The position numbers and the translations under genes are program-made. From Chrysaora quinquecirrha (lineage: Eukaryota; Cnidaria; Scyphozoa; Semaeostomeae; Pelagiidae), in assembly GCA_014526335.1 (NCBI GenBank), contig JACTAT010000035.1, positions 3,416,344-3,480,343 on the forward strand: 64,000 bases of DNA. The letters run 5' to 3'. How positions within the stretch are numbered: position 1 is the first letter of the stretch; every line of letters starts with the position of its first letter. Below, piece by piece: positions 20,253 through 33,900 of the stretch. The notes below the pieces were generated by a model. It was not told the origin of the DNA and ran no database searches. It worked only from the letters and a program-made list of their open reading frames with translations.

Positions 20253-23200
20253 CTGAAGAAAAGAAAATTTTCTTTAATGCAATTTCTTGAGGTGGTCAAG
20301 GCATTTAACCTATCAATACAAAAGTGTGGTTCTAACACCTATTAGGAACATTTCTACAAGGCTGTAGCAAATTCAGCTGATAAACTTTCTATGCATGGTG
20401 AGCATCCTGAGTTTTTAAAATGAGAAACACTGGGGCATCAGTCATATGTCAGCTACATTTACGGTTTCAAACCTTGAACCATTAGAATCAGGTTATGTGG
20501 AGCCACAACACTGTCAATGGTCACGTGGGGTAAAATTCCAAGGCTAGGGCCCAAAGAGGCCCACAAAATAAAAAATTTTCTTATTCCACCCCACAAATTG
20601 CCTGGTGCAACTTCATTACCTTGGGGCCTATGTTTCCTCTTGATTGGCCCTCTGCATAGAGTCAAAGCCCTGTCACTTTTTTTAAAAACTTATCTAGTCT
20701 ATACATAGAATAAATTGTTTGCTGTCACAATGGAGAACTTTTGGCTTTAATTTTGTGATGAATTGGTCAGGAAAAGCAGACATTCTAGTTCCTTGCCTTG
20801 TAATGTTTCACAAAGGGTATTTTAGTGATTCAAAACAAAAATACTACTACCTGATGACTCTTTATTCTCACATTGTATCTGGTCATTTTTGAAAACTTCT
20901 TTTTCTGATAATCTAAAACTGGAAAATTTAGAGTGAAGTGAGTGATTTCCAAAGCCAAAATAAACGTTGTCAAAATAAAGAAATGAGAAATGAGACTAAC
21001 AACATCTCTTCTCTTCTCTTGGAATGGTAAATGAAAGGAATAAAAAACTTAAAGGAAAACAACACACAAGCAGTCGTCAAGTATTAAGAGGAAGCATGAA
21101 GAAGTAGGTAGCCTGGTAGGCCAATTATACCTGTGTGTGCCGAGAGAGGCTAGGCCTCCACAAATGTAAACATATCTTAAACCATGAATCTCTCAGATAA
21201 CTTGGTAAATGCAAACTCTGAAGCAAGGTTTATTCCTTGATTTTGTACAATAAATAGTGATTCATGTAGTACGTTAACACACTAAAAAGAAATTCGCTCA
21301 AGTCAACATCGCTGCAGCCTGAGCGTTTCCGTGATCAGATCAAAGCTTTGGCCTACAGATATTTTCAAAATAAACCACCGATTTCTGAAATCCCGAATTA
21401 ACCAATGAGAAGAGAGTAGAAACAAAAGCGGTTTTGTCTTCACATTAACATGGATTAGCAATGTGTAAAAGAAGGAACAAAGAACGCTGGAGCGGGGAAA
21501 GGGGAATGCACTGGATTGATTGGAACTGGAACCAACATGGACCTCAGATTCCGTAAATCAACTCAAAGTGCGAGCCATAATTACAAACTCCTAAAAAAAA
21601 CCCTGCAGACATTTCCGTAGGGCGAACCCCTTTACCTTTTGAAATCAATATATTTTCTCATTGAAAGCAAAAGCTTTTCATGATGAACCAGTGATATCAT
21701 TTTAAACCAACTTAGCATATTCATAAGTCCAGGTTAACTGTCCTTCAACTTTTTCAAAAGGATGATATTTGTATGTAGGAAGTTAGTGACTAGAGTGGAC
21801 AAAGAAGGCTCATGAAATACCAATAAGTAGGAATTCAAACACATTGAGAGAAATCAAGGTCACAGTGAAAGACTTCATACAAGCCAACTACACGACAATT
21901 TTTCCCGAAGGACGAATTAGATCCCACCTCTAAATCACAATGTCTTCTTTCAAACCATTAGATATAGAATATGTTTGCTTTGTATGGTTCTATTACCTGT
22001 TGCGAGAATGCATCTGGTTTTATTTGGCAAAAGTTTGCAATGTGTCCCAATTCACATTGCGGATAGATATACAGACATAAAATTGTATCTTAATTGTGCT
22101 TCACGAAGTAGAAACATCTTCTAATAGTGAAGCGTTATTAGAGGTAGGAATGTTTTTTTAAATATTTTTCAGTGTCAAGTAGATTCTGAAGAGGCTTTCC
22201 GTAAACGGCGGGCGTTCTCTCACATGTAATTGGCGATGCTTCACAGCAAAACAAATGCGGGGCTTCAATTTGCTACAGTTGCTAACAACAAGAAGACAAC
22301 TGTAGTCCGTATCTCAAAAGAATGATGCCAGTTTTAGCATGAAAGTTAAGAATTATGAACTATTTTGGGTTGTACTGTATGTTGAGAAAATACCCTCTTT
22401 ATTATCTTGAAAAGAGTGTTTTGCAACGCACATTTTTTGCAAGATTACTATTTTAGCGTCGCATTCTGTTCAAAATTGGCCCTTCCGCCCCTATCGTAAC
22501 TGAACACTCAGGATCGCACAGCTAGCTTCGCTGTTTTCAAAAGTTCGTCATTCACTACCTTTCTTTTGGTAGGCAACGAGAGTGCTATATTTTTAAATAA
22601 AGTGCTATATTTTTAGCTTTTGAGATAACAGTCAAAGCTGCAGTTAAAAATTCATATATGCCGACGAAACCGTATGCCTCAGAACTGATGTTAACAAATT
22701 TGTACAAGCGGTACTTTTAATAGTTAAAGGGTTTCTTTGAGTAAAAGCAGAAAGATCTCCCGTTAGCTCTGGACAAACAATCAACATCGTAATTTTTTGA
22801 CAAGCAAATTTCAAATGTCTGATCGTTTTGCCATGCACAAAATAATGCTCGCCAAACATTTCTTGCCTGACATAAGCATAATACGTTTTTGCTGAGCGCG
22901 TTCGTCATCGCAAGTAAAGCAGAATGTTTCAGAATTAACAGTTTGAAAAATTAACAGTTTGCGAGAATATGTGCAAAACGCAGAAAGAGTTGCACTAGAA
23001 CAGAGGGAGCTATAGATTTTTCAGCAGTGTTTGCGCTATTGCTCTGGCCAAAGGGTCAAACATTGTTCGTCAAACCTGAAATTTGGTTGTTAAAAGGGTT
23101 AATACGTTTGGCCACGTTGCAAGACAAATGCTTTTCAAACAATTTTTGCTAGTGATAAGCAAACAATAGTTTTTAGGTTGTCAGACACATTGCTTAGCTG

Positions 23201-24309
23201 TTCTGCTTGTCAAGCAGTGTTTTAACGTTACCAAACGTTAAATGTTGCTAGCAAATCAAATCTCGAATGTTCGACCAACAGTGTTTAATCGTTTTGCCAG
23301 GGCCTTAAGAAATTCTATTGAGCGTTTATCTGCATAACTGAAAATTGGCAATTGAAAAGAAGGCCTTAAAATGCCACAAATTTAGGGCTTCAAGCCACTT
23401 CCCTTAACAGAGCAGTTTGGTGAGACAGTGGATAATGAAGGGCTGAAGCGAAAATTCAACAATGAGATATACTGTGCAGTCAATGGAAGCGAGAAAACTG
23501 TTCATTTTAGCACCAGCAATCGGCATTGATCAACTGCTTCTGACAGTATCTCTGTAGTAACTATAGATAGAGATTGAAATGGCATCATGTACAAGTATTT
23601 TAAGGACTTGAAGGGAATGGGTTTTCTTAAAAGTTAAGTTCTTTTAGCGATTACCTTCATCACTAACCTGTGGACGCTTGTCTTGTCCAATCAGAATGTT
23701 TTCTTGAACATCCAGCGTTTTATGTCCGATGTTGCCAAGGTTTGCACCTACCATCACTTTCAGCAATGGTATCCAGGAACGATCAATGATGGACGCTTTA
23801 ACTTTGATAGGGTATAAACCATATTCATAAATTTTAGATTGGAACAATTGACTGCAGTGAATAAAAACCATTTATTCTGTCCATTTCCATTCGGGTGGAA
23901 TTGAAGTCTTCAAACTGTGCAGTTCGCTCGTTATATAGATAGATAGCTCATACCGAAAAACCTCGTCAGATGTTATACTAGACGATGTACACCAGAGTAG
24001 CCACATCTAAATTCAGGCAATCCCTGATGTAAACCCTAAAATCAGGTCATGGTCATGCTCGCTCTCACTATTATTCAGAGCCTTTATTGACCTGATTTTG
24101 ATACTCCACTGAACTTTAAAAGCACTGATAGCCATCCTTCTCGATGCTTTAAGCCTCAGCAACAAATTGCTGTTGTCAGGCCTGACGTCACATGTAGTGT
24201 ATCAAAAACTCGGTGTAGTTCAGCAAAAACATATAGGAAGGGAAGTATTTCAGACTCCTTGTTGGGTACAAGCAGCGTTCACAAAACTCTCAATTTTGAA
24301 AGGTAACCA

Positions 24310-24600
24310 TGGAAATACAGTAATGATCATCCACCACAGTATTCAAAATTACAGCCACATCAAGCATAGTAACCTATCACATCAAACATGATGACCAACA
24401 ACAGTAGTGATTATCCACCCGAGTGCGCAAAACTACCACCACAACAAGCGTTATAACCCACCACATTAAGCATAAAAACCCACCACAGTAGCGATTATCC
24501 ACCAAAGTACGTGATTATCCACAAAAAACCCAACACAGAGTAGTGCGTATATACAACAGCACACAAAAATGTCATCACGTACCCATAACAGTAATGCGTA
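24310..24600. repeat. Degenerate tandem repeat
   Basis: Words of the type atccaccacagta, gtgattatccacc and cacatcaagcat recur six or more times with irregular spacing. The unit appears to be 25-50 bases and strongly diverged. Confidence 0.5.
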
Positions 24601-27600
24601 TAGATTCGCTCGTGTAACCATTGGTCGCAAGTTTTAAAAGACCATCAAATCAGAGTTCAGGTTTTACTGCTGAAGGTGAAATTTTGAAACAGTTTAGCAA
24701 TTTAACGAGTCCAAACTGCTTCATTTTGCAAAGCTGGAAAGATATAATATGCTTAGCAGATTAATACCTGATACATATACCTGAAACCCAAACCCTGCAC
24801 ATGAGTTAAAAGGAGTTACTCTTCAAACTCGTGCTCAACCAACCATTGACAGGTTGTTTGATGAATGATCATGATATCCATTTTTATCCTTGCTGAAGAC
24901 AATTGAAAGCTTCTGTAAAACTCTTTCTTGCCAACCTACTGATCGATGTCTATTAGAACCGAAGCATGCATCATGACTAGCATCGTCTGATGCGTTGGCA
25001 CTGCCTGAAAGACTCATTCAAAGGGAACTTAATGATGTTGAATCTGTTCTGCAATTATATGTAGGTAGGTTGATGAATTTGTTTTGCTGCTAGAATGAAG
25101 TAAACATGTCACACACAAAAATATGAGAAAGTGTACTATAGGCAGATGTTAGTCGACCGTGGTATAGCTATAGTATTTAATTGCTGGAGCTGTGAACTCC
25201 AACAATCTGGTCGCAGAATCTATTAATTCAATAAATACCTGGGGGTGTTCCTAATATAACTTTGGCACGGCTATCTGCCGCCAATATGGGTAGGGATTTG
25301 GCCCTCAAATTCTCCTACATGGATGTGAACCAAAACGAGGGTTGAAAAACGTAATCTAAAAACGTTTACTCTATTTGAGTCCAGAGAGCTAGTATTGTCA
25401 TTTGAAACTTTTTTCATATTGTTAAAGGAAGTTTGCAAAGGAAAAATTTGACTCTCGTTTGTAAGAAGCGTTCCATTTCCAGGTTATCTTGAATAAGCGT
25501 AATTTTCCATACATCCATACCGTTAACATCCCGTCAAAGATCTGCCCGTGCACAAGAGCCTTTACCTTTATCAACTAAGATGGATCTCATTTTGTTCAAT
25601 TCCGTATCGAACCTGTAGAACGAATCATAAGAGTGCCCATAGGTGTGCCTATTGATTATCAGTATCAAGTAGGATAACTTCCTCTGTTTTTAGACATAAA
25701 ACATTCCCAACGTATGCAGAGGTCGGAAAGAGTTGGTTTTATGCAAATACTGGTGACAGCCCCAAAACAGTTTTTTTGACGTGAACATCAAGAAGGGACA
25801 AGTAGTTGTTTTGGATAACATATATAATAGCCAAAGGCAGTCACAAAGGATTGCCCATGGCAACGCCGTCCGATTGGTGGTCCATTTAATCTTGAACAGG
25901 TATAAGGACTTTTACGAGGCTTTTTAATATTCATCATCCTATGATACCGATGTTATATCCTGCACCGTACCAATTTTCGCTAATTCCACGCCATCTTTGC
26001 TAAAAGCTAAACTTACCTATTAGCCTACACGCACATGCCATGTCTTGTCATGTTGAACACTAAATGCGCATCATGTTAGGCCTTCATCTGATGAATAGTC
26101 ACCACCGTGCTGATGTTTATTAAGCATCCCACAAACATAGCAACCTACACCGCACTGCTAGCCTTCCAAGCAGAAAACATCGAAATTCAGCCGTCGAAGA
26201 CATTGCCTGTCACCTTTGATTTTTCAGGATAGCTACCGCCGTACTTAATGCTTTGCCCCCAACGATACAATTAGCCCTAAGATATACTGTTTTCAGTCCG
26301 AAAAGCATTACTTTGGCGTTCCGATACACTTACGTTACCTCTCTAATGGGTAACCTCGGCCAACAGTACTGCCTTGCCACTGCACTGAACTACAAGCTGG
26401 CAGTCAACTCAGCTTTCAATCCGTCTGATCAGCTCAGGATAGGCAGATCGTGGGTTTGACTTTCTTCCGCGAGACCAATTTCCGCAAGCTTACAGGTAGC
26501 TCTGCTGTCAATCCATCTAGATCGGTTGAGCACTCTCAGGATAGTAATTATAGAATTATAGACTTAGCTATATGATGCCATAAACTAGACGCATACTGAT
26601 GAAAATCTGTTAATTGGGCTGCTCGTAATCTTGCCCTCCCGTTTGCAGCACTACAGTATTTTTCCATGGCCTAATCCCATTCTAAAATTCTGTAGGGAGT
26701 ATTTTCTACGACAAGTCCTATATGTTGATATATTTTTCCGGAATGGGTAGGTTTTGAAGTCTAGAAACTTTTTCTCTAAAAAAGAGCATGATTCTGCAAA
26801 TTCAAAATTGGGATAGGGATGCGAAAATCTTGTTTTCTTTAGACTAGGGCTAAAATGATAGGTTTTCGAGAAACCTAGTCTTGGTCTGATTTCTAGCAAA
26901 CCTATCATTTCAGCCTCTCTAAGAATTTAGCTAGAAATGTTCGAAAATCAGTAGATCCTACTTTTGTCGAGAGTATTAAAAGAAAGAAAGACGGAAGTTG
27001 AAGCATAACTTTATTCGATAACGAAAACAAGAATAAGATAAGTAAGGTTAAGTAATTCGTCTTACAATATAGCGTTGTAACATTTACCCATTCCCGTTGA
27101 AATAGGCACAAATTACACAAGCTCAAACTATAGTGGGAGTTCATATAAATATTCTTGATACAATTGCAGCAATAGCAGTGTTTGGCAAAGAAAGGTTGCT
27201 ACCTTGAAAGAGCATCGAAGTTTACAAAGGAAGAGCGAAATACAATGTTTCCCAGAAGCAAAGCTCCATGTTTCACCAAATATTCTTGATCATCGCCTCT
27301 ACTGAATACGGGGTTGCACCAGGAAAACTTTTTGTCAAAAATCCTGTCATTTAACTGGGCATGTGAGGCAAGTATTATAAAGAACCTTACAGAAAATTCT
27401 AGGGGTATTCTATGCAGGCACAACCCCGTAATATTCTTTTAGAGACTGGATTAATAAACCAAACTATTGCACTTATATAGTCTTTCTTTCAATTCTTTGA
27501 GTCTTGGATACGACTTGAATAAGTGGGGCTGCACAAGATGCCCCTTTGGATAAAACAAACTGTAACTGTTAGTAAACATATTTCAGTATCTGACGCCCAC

Positions 27601-28939
27601 TTTAAATATTGTCTGATGATAGCTAATGTTTGTAGGTTTCTTCTCTTTAAACTAAGGTCTTTAATTCCAGCATTTGATATATCAGCAACCTTCAAAAGAG
27701 ATTTGAAACTTCCAACAACTGGCCAATACAGAGAAGAAAACATCATGACTATACTGTATGCAAGTGTTGAACTTTCCAGGTACCAGAGACAGGGAGGATT
27801 TTACTTTGTGAGATGACTGCAAGACATAGCCATTTATATAAACGATTCCATAGCGTTGGAGGCTGCTCGTGTCGCAGTCACAAGTAAGGGTTTTCGTACT
27901 TTTGAAGCCTTCGGGCTCGAAAAATTCCGTACTGTTCTTAAAAATGTAGAGACTTTGGTATTCATTTAAGATTATGAATTTAAAAGTAGTTACATAAAAT
28001 ATTGTACCATTAGTACTATTAGTCTTTGATTTTAACACTGTTGACTTTCTTTCCATTTAACTGTTTAAGGGTTTTAGATCGAGGGAGATGATTGTCAAGT
28101 GATGAACAGAGGGCATTCATTACATGCACCATCGTTTTGTATCATTGATTTGTTGTTATTTATATTAGTGTAAGTATATAAGTATTATATACATCATTAT
28201 TATATCCTATATCATGTTATGTTTATTATATGTATCTTATTGTGATATATCACAAGTTAAAACACACGATTCATCCTTGTTTACATTTCATGTTATTTGT
28301 AGGTCTTGTTTCACTTACATCTATAGGTTCTAATATTGTTGCTATGGCCGCCATTTTGAATTCAGGCATTGCAATACTTTTGTACCCTTAGCGTATATGT
28401 GGCTTCAACTCGCCTACTGTCGAAATTCTTGAGCTTAGACTAGTGGAATTTCTCGAAGAAGTGTATATGGTGACTAATGTGTGATATGATTATAATCGAT
28501 CGATACTGAAAAATTTCACATTTTGTATTACTTTTGCGCCGACAACTGCATATCCCAGGACAGGCAAGGGGAAAGCAGTAACCAGATTGTTAAGAACAGG
28601 CTCTTGTTTCTTAACTCATGCAATGGGAAGCATAAACTTAAGAATATCTTTGATCTATAAAGTCACAATGTACCACATCCTGCGATATCAATATTACTGC
28701 AATATTATCAAATTATTTTATATCAATTCTGTTTATAATTTGGATAATAGTTGAGATATTAAAATGTTAGTCTTTTTTAATCTGATTAGTTAATTCGTTA
28801 CCTAAAAGCATTGGCAGGCAAAGTTTGTGTAACCATGAGGGTTCGTAAAAATTAGCGGGAACGAGAAGTTGGGATTTCGACATTTTCCTTACTGTTAGAA
28901 CAGACAACGACTTAGAAGGGCTGTCAATAGACAAAGCGA

Positions 28940-29075
28940 GAGATAGACTTATTAAATGAGTCGTAGCTATCGCTATTGAGTCTATGCTGGACGCTCAAAC
29001 AACTCTGAGCAATCAGCTGTATGTTTGTTGTTTTTGCTGTTTGCAAAGAGTGGGACTCAAGTAAATAGACAAAGC
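28940..29075. repeat. Dispersed repeat, copy 2
   Basis: Carries gacttattaaatgagtcgta, then tatcgctattga and gggactcaagtaaatagac, matching 12455-12600. The words acaaagcgagaga occur on both sides, at 28931 and 29070, which may be a direct flanking repeat. Confidence 0.4.
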
Positions 29076-29229
29076 GAGAGAGCAAGAATAACTGGGTTCG
29101 ATGATTGATCACATGACGAAATCAGAAGAATCGGAAAAATTGAAAGCATGAATCTCGAGAACACGTGCAAGAAGTTTTTGGAAGGTTCCGCCCTTACCCT
29201 TGTCATTATTTTGATGTCGAAACTGAAGA

Positions 29230-29402
29230 AAGTGATGATGGTGATGGTGATGATGATAATGACGACGACGACGACGAAGATGATGATGATGACGATGATG
29301 CTCTTTTCATGAGTTTGAAGTGGAAACTGAGGCAAGTGATGATGTTGATGATAAAGTTGATGATTATGATGAAAATGGCGACGAAGATTATGATAATGAT
29401 AA
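29230..29402. repeat. (GAT/GAC)n microsatellite
   Basis: GAT and GAC trinucleotides, about 170 bases with one interruption. Not coding. Confidence 0.8.
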
Positions 29403-30941
29403 ACTCCAGTAAGAATAAACGGACCAGGTGAAACCAACGGGAGAAAAATACTAATTGATGAAGATAAAAAGTTTGATGGAATTTGAAGTTTTTCTTGAAA
29501 TTTTTATGTTGCTTTTACTGAGAATCTGAATGTAGCAGGGAAATTCGCTAAATTTTTTATCATAGAGATGTCATAGAGGAAATGTCTGGTCCAGATTTGT
29601 CTGGTCCAAGTTTGAGTATGAAACTTCGAAAATAGAACTGAATAATATAAACCCTGATGTAAGTCAAAATACGCCAGTCTCATAGATGGAGTGGGATTAG
29701 TACTGTGCTTTGGATACAGATGAAGTACTGTGTTTTGGATACAGATGAGCAGATAGCATATTATGGGATGGCCTAAAAAAAGCTCCAGAGACCAGGCACC
29801 ATATCCGGCAGCACCGGTAGCTGTGCTAGGAAATTTTTAGAACACATATTTCGTAGGAAATTTTGTTCAATTTGCAGGAAATTTTTCTCGAAAATGTTTA
29901 CTCAGACTCTTGAAATGTTTCTACTTAGAAGAAAATTCGGCTAGATTCCCCCAGGAAATTCTGATTTTTGACCTTTGCTGTGAGGAAGGAAAACCTTTTT
30001 CCGGACCCGGGCCAGGATCTAATAAAGACACAAAAATTGTCATCATTTTAATTTCTTGTACAGATCGCATTATGGAGAAATTTTGCGTCATCGTGAGGCC
30101 ATGTTTACCAACGTTTTATAACACATTTGCATGGCTTTGGACTTTGACTGTCACAAAATGCTCCAATGACTAGCTTTCAGGAAATAGCTTCCAGAACTAG
30201 CTCCCTAAATCCCGATAATCTTCTTTTGAACTTTGAACGAAGTCAAAGGGCTTCACCGTCTCAACGTAGGAAGTAAGACTTAGCCATTGAACTGAACTTA
30301 GCGTGGATAACGAAGAACGTTTAGGCCTTGTTTTCCAGAAACAAGATTGGTTCATGGTGATTGAAAAAAGGAGATTCATTTTAAATTTAATCATTTAGCT
30401 GTCAAAACTGCGGAACACAATTCATGGTTCATTTTTTACCCTGTCTATAAATAAAGCTTTGTTACCGTTTGCAATTTGATATACTCAGACGAATCGCTTG
30501 ATAAGAAACCCTTCATTTTAGCAGCATCGTTGATTTAGCTGTTATTTTGTAGGATAACGCGAATACGCACGTTGAAAGAGAGGCAGGAAAGCGTGTTTAT
30601 ATGAATCGATACCGTTCAAGTCATTGGGACATAATTGGGTACATAAAAGCATTTTCGAAAGATAGTTTTCAGACAACTTCAACAAAGCATATATAGAGAA
30701 GGTACTTTGGATAAGCATGTACAGAATGCCATCCAAACCATTCGAGGATGCAAAGCATGTGATAATGAATATGAGGATCATTTCATGGACTAAACGAACT
30801 TATCGTTCACCAGACACCTTCACTACGTCAGAAAACTGGTTGAAGGTGGAAATTGTTGAAGAAAATGTAAGCATTCATAAAAGACAAGTAGATAGGAGAT
30901 ATAATCCGTAATCAAGATCACTTACCAAGCTGCTCGGTGTA

Positions 30942-33900
30942 TTAAAATCTTGAACCAGAAGGGCCACCATAACCACCAGAAGGCTGTTGGGAATATTGTC
31001 TACCCGTGGGCGCTCCAGCTGAGCCATACGGGCCTCTACCATACGAGTCTGGTTTTGTCGGCTGAGGACCACCTGTTCTGCCATACGACCCATAATCCTG
31101 GCTTGGAGATGCTGAGCTGTATGTATCTGGTTTGTTGTAGTGCTGCCATGGCGGAGCAACGGAACTGGTCTGCTGGTTACTTCTGCTGTCTGAATGACTG
31201 TTTTGAGCACGATTAACTGCTTGGCTTGTTTCTGAAGCAACGGGTCTTCTGTAAGTTTCATATTGCGATGATTGTTTCTGGCTACTGTCAAACTGAAAGA
31301 GAAACAAGTATCATTTTTCATAACATATTCGAACAATGTTAGCGATGGGTACGCTATGCTCTGGGCATATAGTAGGGTTTCTTAACTCTGAGCATAATTG
31401 GTATAGTAAAAGTTTCTTGCAGAGTTTCTTAACTTTAAAATTGAACCGAAACGCCGTGCAATAATGATTTAATATGAAGTATCATGTTCTTAGCAGTCAA
31501 AATATGGACATTTACCGGAATCTAAGCATGATAGTTTTTGGGGAATATTTTTACGTAAACATAGCAAAATGCACATCAGAAAATAGAAAGTAGAAAGCTG
31601 CATTTTAAAGCGGTAATAGTTTCTTAGTTTTTGTTTTACTTCTTAGTCCATATAACGACATATAAAAACAGAAAAAGGCATATAAAGTTTCTTATAGTCG
31701 GTTTCTTATAAAAAATCATAATCAAAAAGATTAAATCATGATCATAATAAAAGAAATCATAAAAGTATAAGTAGTCTTTTAGCTCGGCCCCAGATTAAAA
31801 CCATCAACCTTGCAACTGTATGCTTAACGCCTTGACGACTCAACCAATCAGCGATTTTGTAACTTAATTCAAAATCTAAATAAGCATTAACCTCATCTAA
31901 AAAGGTAACAATAAAAAGTTCAACTTTGAAAACAAATAATCAAAAAGTAATTTTGCTTACTGATTTAGGATCAGATCCTCCCCAGTCTCTCTGGTCAGCC
32001 CTGTAGCTTCCAGTCGGTGCGCCGTACCCAGTTGAGTTTCGTTGTGAAGCTGCTAATTTGCTATCTGGTTGGTTAGATTGCTGGCTTGGATAGCCTGAAC
32101 CTGAATCACCCATATAACGGCCAGTTGGTCCTCCATAACGGTCCTGAGGCTGACCTTGTTTGCTGCCATAGCCTACATATTCAGATCTTTCATTCTGGGA
32201 TGTTTCTCGGCCTCTGTTTATCCTAGATGCATCTTGTGAATCTGCATACTGCTGGTAGCTACTTCTGTTACGTTCAGTTGGTCCTTGATTTTGTCCTGAG
32301 TAGCTAGATGATGTACTCATTCGTGATTCAGCTCCATAGGCAGAGGTAGGTTGCGTCTGGGGTCTTGATGATCCGAGGGTGCCAGAAGGTACATACTCAG
32401 AAGATGGTCTACTTTGATAGCTGCCAGCTGAGTGGACAGCACTGTCTGATGCAGAGCGATAGCCTGAATAGCTATTATCATTATCATATCCTCTGTTTCT
32501 TTTTGAAGCTATCATGGCAAGGTCTTGATTGGAAAATAAGGGAACAGGATCAGCAGGATGTTCTCTTTTCCTACCTGGTGAGGCGTATCCACCAGCAGCA
32601 TCACGATTATCTGGTAGACGGCTAGAAGAATAACTTTCTCTTCCTGGAACGTTTGATTCTTTCGGGTATGTGTCCCTAGCAAAATCTCGTCTCTGGGAAG
32701 ATGCAGGATCTTCAAAGTTTCTTTGGTATTCTGGTTGTTTGCTACCAGCATTTGAATAATCTGAAGACGGATCTCCAGATCTATAGTTAGAAGAGTAGCT
32801 TGGATCTCTAAATCTTTCTTCCCTACCTCTGTCTGAATAACCCGACTGTTCTCTAGCAACGCTTCTGCCGTAAGAGTCACTTCTAGGATATCCTGCTGAA
32901 TCTGTAGATGGAAAACTTTGTTTACTTTCCTATTCCAGTCATTGTAGCTAGACTGATTTGAATTAACGGCACGTGGTGCTGGCTTCCCATATTGGTCTTC
33001 CGTTCGTCTTGGCTCTCCCTGTTGCATATCTCGTCTGCCATATGCGACTGAAGGATCTCCTTGCCTTGCTCTGTTTCTGTCTATATCCTGATTTGTAGAA
33101 ATACGCTGATAGTCCTGATGAATCCTGTGAAACGAGAAGACACTTGCTCTTCCCTTGGTGGCATGGATCTGTCTGATTGTCTTACTCCGGACCCAGGCAT
33201 TACCAGAGCTCTATCTCTGTCATTTGAAGGGAATACTCTTTCGTTATTTCTTGAGTACGGATCAGAATTTTGCTTGGCTCCGTCCTTTCGAATCCACTTG
33301 AGCCATAAGAGTCACCATGCCTCTCGCGTAAAAGAGGACTTGGGTAACTCTCATCCTCTCTCCTTGAGACTCTGCTATCATTTGGCATAATCTTGGGCGA
33401 TCATGATCTCTTCTATCATTTGCGTAGTCCCGACTTCTTCTGTCATCTGAAGCTTGTAATTGGCTTGTTTGTTTGTCATGAGGTCTAAAATCGTCGTATT
33501 TTGGCCCTCTTTGCTGAGAAAACTCATCAGTTGGTCTATCTGCTGGTGCCCTCTTTGCAGCTGGTTCATTGTACAAGTTTCCTCTCTGATCTCCTCTACC
33601 CAACATGTCTGGTCGACCTCTACTATTGTCGTATCTTGATTGACTAGCAGTGCTTGCATTCTGTTGGGGAGATTCAAACTGTCTTTTCCTTTCATTGGGG
33701 TTAAATCTGGAAGGTGCATCTCTTCCACCGGAAAACCGTCCTGAAGACTGCTGTGTATTACTAACTGGCTTTGGACTTTCGGAGGGCCTTCTGAATGGTT
33801 CCTTTGACTCAGAGTGTGCCGAAGAGCTTCTGCTTCTGTCCTCCGCTCTTGGTGGTGCTAGAAGAATGAAAGTATACATGATATTGAAATAACGACCTAT

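Larger units (their letters stand above)
20253..30941. other. Long gene-free region
   Basis: No exon in these 10.7 kb could be supported by splice sites plus family similarity. The missing first exon of MASTL should lie somewhere here or be non-coding, but I could not point to it. Two minus-strand open frames (23644-23871, 24835-25017) look mildly protein-like but have no splice context. The region holds a degenerate tandem repeat (24310-24600), a dispersed repeat (28940-29075) and a GAT microsatellite (29230-29402). Confidence 0.5.

Noticed and set aside
23644..25017. Two minus-strand frames (75 and 60 codons) as possible first exons of MASTL
   Set aside because: Neither ends at a donor in the phase needed for 20252, and neither resembles the kinase N-terminus.
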